Source: JAGNNV01 sp039932395 (GTDB taxonomy: Bacteria > Acidobacteriota > Vicinamibacteria > Fen-336 > JAGNNV01). Taken from it: DNA of 7,375 nucleotides. This document shows positions 1 to 5,974 of this stretch, piece after piece. The stretch is from assembly GCA_039932395.1 (NCBI GenBank), contig JBDTQB010000230.1, forward strand, positions 1-7,375, written 5' to 3'. Position 1 is the stretch's first letter; each line of letters begins with the position of its first letter. The notes below the pieces were generated by a model. That model was not told the origin of the DNA and did not search any database. It was given only the letters and a program-made list of their open reading frames with translations. The position numbers were made by a program, and so were the translations under genes.

Positions 1-1
1 G

Positions 2-2110
2 CCATCCAATCGCGAGCATCGATCGCTCCTGATCGACGCACTCCTCGCTGCCTCTCGGCTCGAAGAAGCCGACGACGCGATTCGTCAGGCCGCTGCTCAA
101 TTCGGAAACGACCAGTCGCTCCAGTCGAGACGCGTCGCTCTCCGAGAGCGAATGGCCGCCGCACCCGCAAACGCGGCCTACGCCGCGCTTTCGCGGCTCG
201 ACATGGAAGGGGCCGTGACCAACGCGCGGGCTGCCGTACGTCTGGCGCCCGAGAACCAGACTTACGCTCTGGTGCTGATTCATGCCCTCGTTCAGGCGGG
301 CGATTTTCCCGAGGCCGAACGGTTCGCGACGGAGGCGTTCGTGAAGAATCCCGCCGACTCGAGGCCCCTCGTTCTTCGTGCGTATGCGCGTCAGCGCCTC
401 GGCCGCCGCGAGGAAGCGGTGAACGATCTGGATATCGCACTTCATCAGCAGGGAATGACGGCCGCCTCTCATCGCGCCATTCAACTGATCGCGGCCGACG
501 CGGCGCTCGCGGCCGGCGAACCCGCTCGGGCCATGAATCGCCTGACGGGTTGGCCCCGGGCCGACGACGAAGATGTGGCGCTTCGTGTCCGCGCCGCGCG
601 CGCCCAACTGACTTCACCTTTGAAGCAGGTGAGGCGCGGCGACGGCGCGGCCTTCGTCCCGCCGACTCTGGACTGCAGCCGCACCGCAACACCCGTGCGC
701 TGCGATGTGGTGCCGGGGGCCGCGCGCGATCCAGCGGTCGACCTCGCGGCCGCCGCCTATCAGGCCTTCGATCGCGAGGAGTTCGTGGACGCGGTCGGTT
801 TCGCGCGCCAGGCGGTCTCGCTGATGCCGGAAAACAACGGCTACCAATGGCTTCTTGTGCGATCGCTCGTCAGTGCCGGCCAGGACAAAGAGGCCGAGCG
901 CGCGGCGAGCGCCGCCCTGGTTCACACGCATGATGATGCTTCGCTTTTCGCGCAACGAGGGTTCATTCGTCAGCGACTGGCGCAGCATGCCGAGGCACGC
1001 GCAGACTTCGAGACCGCCCTCCGCATCGGCGGCTTACCGGCTTCCGAGGAGATCTCCGTACTGGCCGAAGTCGGCCGACTGAGCGAGGCGCGTCTCCGTT
1101 TCGATGAGGGGCGAGAGGATGGGACGTTTTCGGGCGCCTCGACCGTCGAGCTTGCCTACATTCAGGCGCGCGTGGGTGATGACAAAAGCGCGCTTGCGTC
1201 ATTCCAGAAGGCCGACGCGGCGGGGGAGTTGCCCAACACCGCTTACGAAGACGCGGCTTTCACCGCGATCCGCGCCCATGAGGATGCGACGGCCATTGGT
1301 TACTTCAGCCGGAGCAGCGACGCGATTCGCGCGAACAGTCTCGACATCACCCCGCAGCGTTTGTTCGAAACTCGAAGGGCGACGTCCGAAGTGTCACGGC
1401 GAACCGGCGTCATCGCTTCGCTGACCTATCGCGGCCCGGTGTCCGGGCTTGGAGTCTCGTCAGAAGGCGGCGCCGATACGTTGCAAGCAGGCGTCGAGGC
1501 TTATTGGCGTCCCGCGGGCTATCGCAACGCCCGTTACCTCGAACTGTTCGCCCGCGCGTTCGGCGCGCCTTACATCAAGGACAACCGCGTCCCTTTCAAA
1601 GACACGCTTCAGTCCACGATCGGCGTCCGTCACAAGCCGTTCCACGAGGTCAATCTGGTGGCGTCCTTCGGTCGGGTCTTTTCGAGCGGCGCAGGGCGAA
1701 ACGACTGGCTTGCTCAGGTGGGCTACTCCGGATCGCACGGCGGCGATCTGCGCACCGAAGCTTCGTCGTGGTCGACGATCCGCACCGCCGCGGAGGGGGG
1801 GCGCTACCTCGACGCCCAACAAAACTACGCATTGGCGCGCGTGGAGGCGGGGCAAAGCATCCTGCTCTCGAGCCTGCGCGAGGGATGGGTCTTGTTCCCG
1901 CACCTGTCCGTGGCCGCGGACTACGATTCGACCCTTGGTGAAGAACGCTCGGCGGGTGCCGGCCCCGGTCTCAATCTGAGACGCTGGTTTCATCAAGATG
2001 ACGACCACGCTCCGCGTTCGACGCTCGAACTGTCGGTGCAGTATCGGTGGAGGCTCATCGGCGCCCGACGCGCGCGCGGGCTGTTCCTCACCACCACGCT
2101 GTCTTACTGA
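2..2110 (+). CDS. nfrA: NfrA-like TPR / outer-membrane barrel protein, 5'-truncated
   Basis: The frame is open from base 2, so the gene enters from the left; 702 residues are visible (numbered from base 2). The ATG at 152 is internal. Two TPR blocks are seen at about residues 58-180 and 250-365, each with the pattern A-Y, a helix pair, then PEN and QRL. They are joined by a linker with two cysteines (C224, C234). From about residue 468 the sequence becomes strand-like, with alternating aromatic and small residues, and it ends in LSY, a typical aromatic C-terminus for an outer-membrane barrel. The layout matches NfrA (phage N4 adsorption protein A), whose family is near 990 aa, so roughly 300 N-terminal residues are missing. 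In E. coli NfrA works with the c-di-GMP-responsive glycosyltransferase NfrB in making and exporting a surface polysaccharide. By inference this protein is the outer-membrane exporter for the downstream polysaccharide-processing genes. The family call is from motif recognition. PgaA- or PelB-type exporters are the alternatives. Confidence 0.8.
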   Translation, partial: PSNREHRSLLIDALLAASRLEEADDAIRQAAAQFGNDQSLQSRRVALRERMAAAPANAAYAALSRLDMEGAVTNARAAVRLAPENQTYALVLIHALVQAGDFPEAERFATEAFVKNPADSRPLVLRAYARQRLGRREEAVNDLDIALHQQGMTAASHRAIQLIAADAALAAGEPARAMNRLTGWPRADDEDVALRVRAARAQLTSPLKQVRRGDGAAFVPPTLDCSRTATPVRCDVVPGAARDPAVDLAAAAYQAFDREEFVDAVGFARQAVSLMPENNGYQWLLVRSLVSAGQDKEAERAASAALVHTHDDASLFAQRGFIRQRLAQHAEARADFETALRIGGLPASEEISVLAEVGRLSEARLRFDEGREDGTFSGASTVELAYIQARVGDDKSALASFQKADAAGELPNTAYEDAAFTAIRAHEDATAIGYFSRSSDAIRANSLDITPQRLFETRRATSEVSRRTGVIASLTYRGPVSGLGVSSEGGADTLQAGVEAYWRPAGYRNARYLELFARAFGAPYIKDNRVPFKDTLQSTIGVRHKPFHEVNLVASFGRVFSSGAGRNDWLAQVGYSGSHGGDLRTEASSWSTIRTAAEGGRYLDAQQNYALARVEAGQSILLSSLREGWVLFPHLSVAADYDSTLGEERSAGAGPGLNLRRWFHQDDDHAPRSTLELSVQYRWRLIGARRARGLFLTTTLSY

Positions 2111-2120
2111 TGTTGGCCTG

Positions 2121-3038
2121 ATGTTGGGCGCTCGTGGAACCAAGCCTCGAGGTGGCGGGGTGGATGTGTGGCTCTCGCTGACCCTTGGGTTGGGCCTTGT
2201 CCTTTCCGGCTGTTCGACTCGAGTGGTGATCCCGCCGGTTGCCGGTGTGGTCTGGCAGATCGACAGCAAGACGCTCGACCCGCGCGGTGTCTGGCATGAG
2301 ATGGGTGCCACCGAGCTGCTGGTTCAGTGGACGGCGGTCGACGATGTGGCATTTGTAGAAAACACGTTGACGACGATGCCCACGTCGACGACGATGCCCA
2401 TGACGATGACGACGGCGTCTGAACGTCCGGCCTGGTCGAGGATCGCGGCGGAGCCCTGGGCACAGGACGTCATTCTGGGTCTGGCCGGTCGATTCAACGA
2501 GGCTCAGGCGCGCGACGACATCGAGAATCTGGCGGCCGAGTCCGAGACTCTCGCGAAGCTGCCGACACCTCTCCATGTCGTTGGCTGGTATTTCCCGGTC
2601 GAGATCGACCCCACCTGGTCCAAAGCACCCTCGCTCGCACCCCTGCTCGCCCGTTTGCCGCGCCCCCTGTGGATCAGCGTCTACGACAGCGCGAACGTCG
2701 GGCCCGATACTCTCGTTGAAGGCCTGATGACATGGCTGCCCGCTGATGTGGGGGTTTTCTTTCAAGACGGGGTCGGCGTCTACGCGCGCGAGGCGCGCAC
2801 CGCTCGGCACTACGCGGACGTCCTCTCGGCCCGCCTCGGCTCGAATCGGGTGCGCATCATCGCGGAAGCCTTTCGCCCGCGGGTGGGCGGCGGATTTCGA
2901 AGCGCGACCATCGCCGAGCTCGGTCCTCAACTCGCCACTTACGCCGGCTACCGCATCTACCTCTTCGAAGGCCCGCACTATGTGCCGGACTCGCTGGTCG
3001 CGGAGATCAGGCGCCGACAGACGTCCCCTGAGCGCTGA
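2121..3038 (+). CDS. Lipoprotein with TIM-barrel glycosidase-like fold (putative)
   Basis: 305 aa from the ATG at 2121, 10 bp after the nfrA-like stop. A basic N-region (R5, K8, R10) and hydrophobic stretch precede a lipobox LSGC (residues 28-31), so the product is probably lipidated and periplasm-facing. The mature part starts with an AGVVWQID strand, followed by LLVQWT (66-71), VVGWYFPVEID (153-163), LWISVYD (183-189), VGVFFQDGVGVY (210-221), RIIAEAFRP (245-253) and YLFEGPHYV (280-288). This succession of strands ending in acidic residues is what a glycoside-hydrolase-like TIM barrel looks like; D216 and E161 or E249 are candidate catalytic residues. The family may be DUF4434-like, but I am not certain. 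The E. coli nfrBA operon also has a third secreted protein (YbcH) of similar length. Residues 82-100 form a Thr/Met-rich insert. The start is uncertain: GTG at 2160 or 2166 has a better ribosome site but would lose the positive charges. A start at 1998 would overlap nfrA by 113 bp and put a long tail before the signal sequence. Confidence 0.72.
   Translation: MLGARGTKPRGGGVDVWLSLTLGLGLVLSGCSTRVVIPPVAGVVWQIDSKTLDPRGVWHEMGATELLVQWTAVDDVAFVENTLTTMPTSTTMPMTMTTASERPAWSRIAAEPWAQDVILGLAGRFNEAQARDDIENLAAESETLAKLPTPLHVVGWYFPVEIDPTWSKAPSLAPLLARLPRPLWISVYDSANVGPDTLVEGLMTWLPADVGVFFQDGVGVYAREARTARHYADVLSARLGSNRVRIIAEAFRPRVGGGFRSATIAELGPQLATYAGYRIYLFEGPHYVPDSLVAEIRRRQTSPER
2149..2155 (+). promoter_or_regulatory. 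Possible ribosome binding site for alternative GTG starts of the lipoprotein gene
   Basis: GAGGTGG lies 4 bases before GTG 2160 and 10 bases before GTG 2166, both in frame with the lipoprotein. The ATG at 2121 has no clear purine-rich site upstream. It could therefore be the true initiation signal, although the resulting signal peptide would have no basic N-region. Alternatively translation is coupled to the nfrA-like stop at 2108-2110. Confidence 0.3.
2369..2400 (+). repeat. Direct 14-bp repeat, 18-bp period, in the Thr/Met-rich insert
   Basis: The 14-mer GACGACGATGCCCA occurs at 2369-2382 and again at 2387-2400, followed by a decayed ATGACGATGACGACG stretch to about 2415. The 18-bp period keeps frame and encodes TTMPTS-TTMPMT, then MTTA, in the lipoprotein. 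It looks like in-frame slippage expansion of a surface loop. Confidence 0.7.
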
Positions 3039-3164
3039 CCGAAACTGAGTATCCGCAGAGTCATGGCACCGCAATTGCTCATAGACACCTCGATCCCCTC
3101 GTCGTCGGCAAAAGACGTCACCGCACATTGTCCGAGTTGTGTCCGATCCTCATCGGCACGGGGT

Positions 3165-3169
3165 GGAGG
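3165..3169 (+). promoter_or_regulatory. Ribosome binding site that fixes the start at 3177
   Basis: GGAGG stands 7 bases before the ATG at 3177. It favours this start over the in-frame ATG at 3063, because translation from 3177 places a classical signal peptide at the N-terminus. Confidence 0.75.
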
Positions 3170-3176
3170 TCTCGTC

Positions 3177-3629
3177 ATGCAGAAACTCACCGCCCGAAAT
3201 GGCTCGATCGTCTGCGCTGTCCTCTGCTACGGAGTCGTGAGCAGCGCCTTCGTTGGGAATGCGGACGCCCAAGGACCGCCTCCGATGCCTCCGGGTTCCG
3301 CGAAGGTCAAAGTGGCGCCCGGACAGTCACCCGAAGAGAGCCAGAGGATGGAACGCGCGCACGAGCATCACGCTCCGTCCGAATCCAGGAAGGACTACAC
3401 CCGCGACGACACGACGGAGCAACGGCTGGGACTCGTCCCTCCGCCTCTGCCCGTGCTTTTCGCCGCGATTCTTATCGTTCCAGGGCAATCGCCCGAAGAG
3501 AGCTTCCGCATGCTGCGGGCTCATGAGCATCACCACACACTTCACTACAAGAAAGATTTCGACAAGGACGACCTGACGGACGAAGTCTCCGGCTCCACGA
3601 AAAAGCCGCTGCCCTCTTCCGCTCGCTAG
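3177..3629 (+). CDS. Secreted His-rich protein with two 54-residue repeats, unknown function
   Basis: 150 aa. Residues 1-32 form a Sec signal peptide: basic start (K3, R7), hydrophobic core around 11-26, and a likely cleavage site near NADAQ. The mature protein consists of two copies of one unit offset by exactly 54 residues. Each has a PPPxP segment (34-38, 88-92), then PGQSPEES (48-55, 102-109), R-M-x-R-A-H-E-H-H (57-65, 111-119), and an acidic-basic tail with KD and DD (72-78, 126-132). Between PPP and PGQ the first copy is polar (SAKVKVA) while the second is hydrophobic (LFAAILIV, 94-101). The HEHH clusters could bind a metal or a charged glycan; that is a guess. The gene lies 138 bp after the lipoprotein gene and 13 bp before the deacetylase-like gene, so a role in the same polysaccharide pathway is likely. 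I do not recognise the family. Confidence 0.75.
   Translation: MQKLTARNGSIVCAVLCYGVVSSAFVGNADAQGPPPMPPGSAKVKVAPGQSPEESQRMERAHEHHAPSESRKDYTRDDTTEQRLGLVPPPLPVLFAAILIVPGQSPEESFRMLRAHEHHHTLHYKKDFDKDDLTDEVSGSTKKPLPSSAR
3273..3584 (+). repeat. Tandem 162-bp coding repeat (two diverged copies)
   Basis: Copy 1 is about 3273-3422 and copy 2 about 3435-3584, with corresponding codons 162 bp apart. A 12-bp block, CCCGAAGAGAGC, is identical in both, and GAGCATCAC recurs at the HEHH site. Elsewhere synonymous and replacement changes are frequent, so the duplication is old and has been kept by selection on the PGQSPEES and RAHEHH parts. Confidence 0.75.
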
Positions 3630-3642
3630 TCCAAGTCCCCAA

Positions 3643-5283
3643 ATGAAAAATATTCTTCGTCGACTTTTGCCGCTGGCGTTTCTGACCTTCGCCGTCGTCG
3701 GACCGTCCCCTGCCCAATCCACTCGAAGCGCTCTGATTCTTTATGACGCGCCTCCGTCGACCGAGTTCGAGAAGCTCGGCCAGGGCTACGCCATCATGCT
3801 GAAGAATCTGTTGTCGCATCTCGACAGCGACGCTCGCCTGATGGCCGTTCAGGACTACACCGCGGGAACGCTGAACGCATTCGACGCCACGTTCTACCTC
3901 GGCGCCTACTACGACAACCAGGTTCCTTCGGCGTTGCTCGTGGACATCAAGGCTTCCACGAAAACCGTGGTGTGGTTCAAGTACAACCTCTGGCAATTCG
4001 CCTGGGACCAGCAGTACGGTTTCACCCAGAAATATGGCTTCAGCTTTACCGGCCTGCGTGGTTTGAACGCAGAGCCGACAACCGCCCAACCGTCACCCGG
4101 CTTCTTCGACACCGTGACTTACAAGAAGCTGCCGTTCGTGAAGTACTACGCCTACGATGACGCCCTCGGCCAGGTCAATGCCGATCCCGACATCGGCGTC
4201 GTTCGCATTGACGATGCCCTGAAGGCGAAAACCATCGTGGGTATCAGCAATCCCGCGACCAAGGAGACGGCACCCTACATTCTGCGGTCCGGAAACTTCT
4301 GGTACGTCGCCGACCTGCCTTTCAGCTACATCGGTCCGCGCGATCGCTATCTCGTGCTGGCGGACGTTCTCCACGACATGATGGGCGTGCAGCACGCGGA
4401 AAACCATCGCGCCATGGTCCGCTTGGAAGATGTAGGCGCCATGGTCAGCGTCAAGGCCATGAAGACACTCTCCGACTATCTCTGGTCGAAGAAGATTCCC
4501 TATTCCATCGCGGTCATTCCCAAGTACGTCGATAGTCTTGGGATCTACAACGAGGGTGTGCCGCAAACGGTCCTCCTGCGGCAGGCGTCCAATCTCAGGA
4601 AGGCGCTCAACTACAGTGTGGCCCGGGGCGGCGAGATCGTGATGCACGGCTACACGCACCAGTACGGTGCCGTGAAGAACGCCAACAGTGGAGTGAGCGG
4701 CGACGACTATGAGTTCTGGAATATCGTCGCGAACGCTCCGGTCACCGAGGACTCCACACCCTGGGCCCTTGGCCGGTACAACGCCGGACTCACCGACCTT
4801 CGGGACAACGGCTACGGAGCGCCCGTCGCCTGGGAAGCGCCGCACTATCAGTCTTCGGCACTCGCGGCGAAGGCCACACCGCAGGCTTTCCCGACCACAT
4901 ACCAGAGAGTCGTCTACTACACGGCAGACCAGCCGGACTTCGGCGCGTCGGTAGGCAAGGACTTCACCCTCGGTCAAGTCTTTCCCTACGTCATCAAGAA
5001 GGACTACTACGGCCAGCGCGTTCTGCCGGAGAACATCGGCAACATCGAGTACGACATCAGCAGTGTCGATCCGAACTCGAACTTCAACTACACGTGGCAG
5101 GATCTGGAGATCAACGCCCGCTACGCCCACACGGTGCGCGACGGATTCGCGTCATTCTTCTTTCATCCCTTCTGGCTGGAACCGACCATCGGCACACCGG
5201 GCTTCAAGGATTTCAAACTTCTCGTCAATGGCATTACGAAGCTCGGCTACGTCTGGACGTCCCCCAGTCGGGTGAAGGACTAG
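3643..5283 (+). CDS. Secreted DUF2334 (YdaL-type) polysaccharide deacetylase-like protein
   Basis: 546 aa. A basic N-terminus (K2, R6, R7) and hydrophobic core lead to SPA|Q (22-25), a plausible signal peptidase I site. Residues 27-250 look like a Rossmann or flavodoxin-like domain, beginning with an ALILYD strand. The catalytic-like half follows: RLEDV (260-264), then a (beta/alpha) pattern, MHGYTH with H335 and H339, WEAPH (397-401) and FFFHPFW (505-511). In CE4-type deacetylases the matching motifs supply the acidic pair, the two metal-binding histidines, and the later His of the active site. The acidic pair here is Glu-Asp (E262-D263). DUF2334 includes B. subtilis YdaL, from an exopolysaccharide operon. 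By inference it removes acetyl groups from the periplasmic polymer before or during export by the NfrA-like protein. No strong ribosome site precedes the ATG; the 13-bp gap suggests coupling to the preceding gene. Deacetylase activity itself is not proven for many family members. Confidence 0.82.
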   Translation: MKNILRRLLPLAFLTFAVVGPSPAQSTRSALILYDAPPSTEFEKLGQGYAIMLKNLLSHLDSDARLMAVQDYTAGTLNAFDATFYLGAYYDNQVPSALLVDIKASTKTVVWFKYNLWQFAWDQQYGFTQKYGFSFTGLRGLNAEPTTAQPSPGFFDTVTYKKLPFVKYYAYDDALGQVNADPDIGVVRIDDALKAKTIVGISNPATKETAPYILRSGNFWYVADLPFSYIGPRDRYLVLADVLHDMMGVQHAENHRAMVRLEDVGAMVSVKAMKTLSDYLWSKKIPYSIAVIPKYVDSLGIYNEGVPQTVLLRQASNLRKALNYSVARGGEIVMHGYTHQYGAVKNANSGVSGDDYEFWNIVANAPVTEDSTPWALGRYNAGLTDLRDNGYGAPVAWEAPHYQSSALAAKATPQAFPTTYQRVVYYTADQPDFGASVGKDFTLGQVFPYVIKKDYYGQRVLPENIGNIEYDISSVDPNSNFNYTWQDLEINARYAHTVRDGFASFFFHPFWLEPTIGTPGFKDFKLLVNGITKLGYVWTSPSRVKD

Positions 5284-5293
5284 TCAAGACTGA

Positions 5294-5330
5294 AACCGCC
5301 GCCGGGGACGCTGTCGGCGGTTGCCTTTGC
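5294..5330 (+). terminator. Probable intrinsic terminator of the exopolysaccharide operon
   Basis: The arms AACCGCCG (5294-5301) and CGGCGGTT (5315-5322) form a perfect 8-bp stem with a 13-base loop, ten bases after the deacetylase stop. The following tract (GCCTTTGC) has only three consecutive T, so termination may be inefficient or Rho-assisted. Confidence 0.5.
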
Positions 5331-5383
5331 CTGGATCCCCGCGCCTCCGCGGGGCCGGCATGAGTGCGTCCGGAAGTGCCGGC
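5331..5383. repeat. REP-like double hairpin in the intergenic region
   Basis: CCCCGCG (5337-5343) pairs with CGCGGGG (5348-5354) around a 4-base loop, and GCCGGCA (5354-5360) pairs with TGCCGGC (5377-5383), sharing one base with the first stem. The CTGGATCCCCGCG start resembles, from memory, an interspersed hairpin common in beta- and gammaproteobacterial genomes. Only one copy is seen here, so repeat status is unproven. It could also be a second, T-less terminator. Confidence 0.45.
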
Positions 5384-5536
5384 TCGGTGCGAGACCAATC
5401 CGCCCACTCGCGTGTGTGCTACCGAACAGAGAAACGGCGTAGGATCTTCCAAAGTCTCCAAGTTGGGCCCGCGCCTACCGCGGTTCCAGATACACCATTG
5501 CAAAAACAACTCCGAGCATGAGAGACGCTCCACGGC
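5384..5536. other. Non-coding spacer upstream of the KaiC-like operon
   Basis: About 150 bases with no supported gene. The spacer must hold the promoter for the downstream pair if the upstream terminator works, but I see no convincing -35/-10 pair. TTGGGC at 5463 with AGATAC at 5488 has a poor 19-base spacing. No operator palindrome stands out. Confidence 0.5.
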
Positions 5537-5974
5537 GTGGCAGATAGCCCCTCACCGAAGCTTTTGGCTCTGGCACGGCGGGTTGCGGCTCACGAGGCTG
5601 CTTCCGTTGGTCTTGGAGCTGCTTTGTCCGGTCCTGCCTTCAGCGCGGTTGATAAACTGCGGCAGCCACTTAGCAAGCTCATTGGACCTGCGGGGTTTTC
5701 TGCGCTCCTGACTCGCGCGATAGCACTCGGCGGCAAGGACGTTCCCTGGCTGATCTCTCTCCAGGTCAATGCAGACGGGTCATTGGAAGGCCTGGACGCA
5801 CACCCGAACCGGCGCGCGGCCGCAAGGGGCGAAGTCGTCGTTATGACTCAGCTGGTTCTACTTTTGGAGACGTTCATTGGTCCGGAGTTGGCGCTTGGAT
5901 TGCTGCGCGACGCTTGGCCGGCGATGGATCCAAAAGCCGGAAGAGGCAAAGACCTAGGGGAAGCTACCAAATGA
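5537..5974 (+). CDS. Conserved protein of unknown function, partner of KaiC-like ATPase
   Basis: 145 aa from a GTG start at 5537. An in-frame stop at 5519-5521 rules out any longer version, and a weak purine run (GAGAGA, 5520-5525) lies upstream. There is no signal peptide or clear membrane segment, so it should be cytoplasmic. Helical stretches (8-60, 100-127) flank a strand-like core, with DVPWLISLQVNADGSLEGL at 68-86, then GEVVVMTQLVLLLETFIG (98-115) and a LLRDAWP ending (122-128). I recall this pattern (EVPWLxxxxVxADGSLEGL, LLxTFIG, RDxWP) from small proteins encoded beside KaiC-like ATPases and hybrid sensor kinases, but the family has no name I know. Its stop overlaps the next start (ATGA, 4 bp), indicating translational coupling and probably a stoichiometric partnership. 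Its wobble positions seem less GC-rich than those of the exopolysaccharide genes, a hint of different ancestry. Confidence 0.75.
   Translation: MADSPSPKLLALARRVAAHEAASVGLGAALSGPAFSAVDKLRQPLSKLIGPAGFSALLTRAIALGGKDVPWLISLQVNADGSLEGLDAHPNRRAAARGEVVVMTQLVLLLETFIGPELALGLLRDAWPAMDPKAGRGKDLGEATK
5956..5963 (+). promoter_or_regulatory. Ribosome binding site of the KaiC-like gene
   Basis: AGGGGAAG ends 7 bases before the ATG at 5971, inside the 3' end of the upstream gene. It supports the ATGA-overlap start. Confidence 0.65.

Noticed and set aside
1998..2120. Extending the lipoprotein gene to the ATG at 1998
   Set aside because: It would overlap the nfrA-like barrel by 113 bp and put about 40 Cys/Arg-rich residues before the signal sequence, incompatible with a lipoprotein signal peptide.
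1460..3128. Long minus-strand open frames opposite the nfrA-like and lipoprotein genes (1460-2311 and 2088-3128)
   Set aside because: They are mirror frames of GC-rich coding sequence. Their proteins are rich in Arg and low in recognisable motifs, they overlap each other and confident + strand genes, and they have no convincing ribosome sites.
3063..3176. Extending the His-rich gene to the ATG at 3063
   Set aside because: The extra 38 residues do not form a signal peptide, and GGAGG before 3177 gives a normal start followed by one.
4093..5130. 345-codon minus-strand frame opposite the deacetylase-like gene
   Set aside because: It lies wholly within a gene with clear catalytic motifs. Its Val/Asp/Arg-rich composition is what the reverse of codons with GC-biased third positions produces.
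5234..5711. Open frames in the intergenic region (5234-5533 minus; 5364-5711 plus)
   Set aside because: Both cross hairpins or overlap the 145-aa gene in another frame. The translations show no domain-like features.
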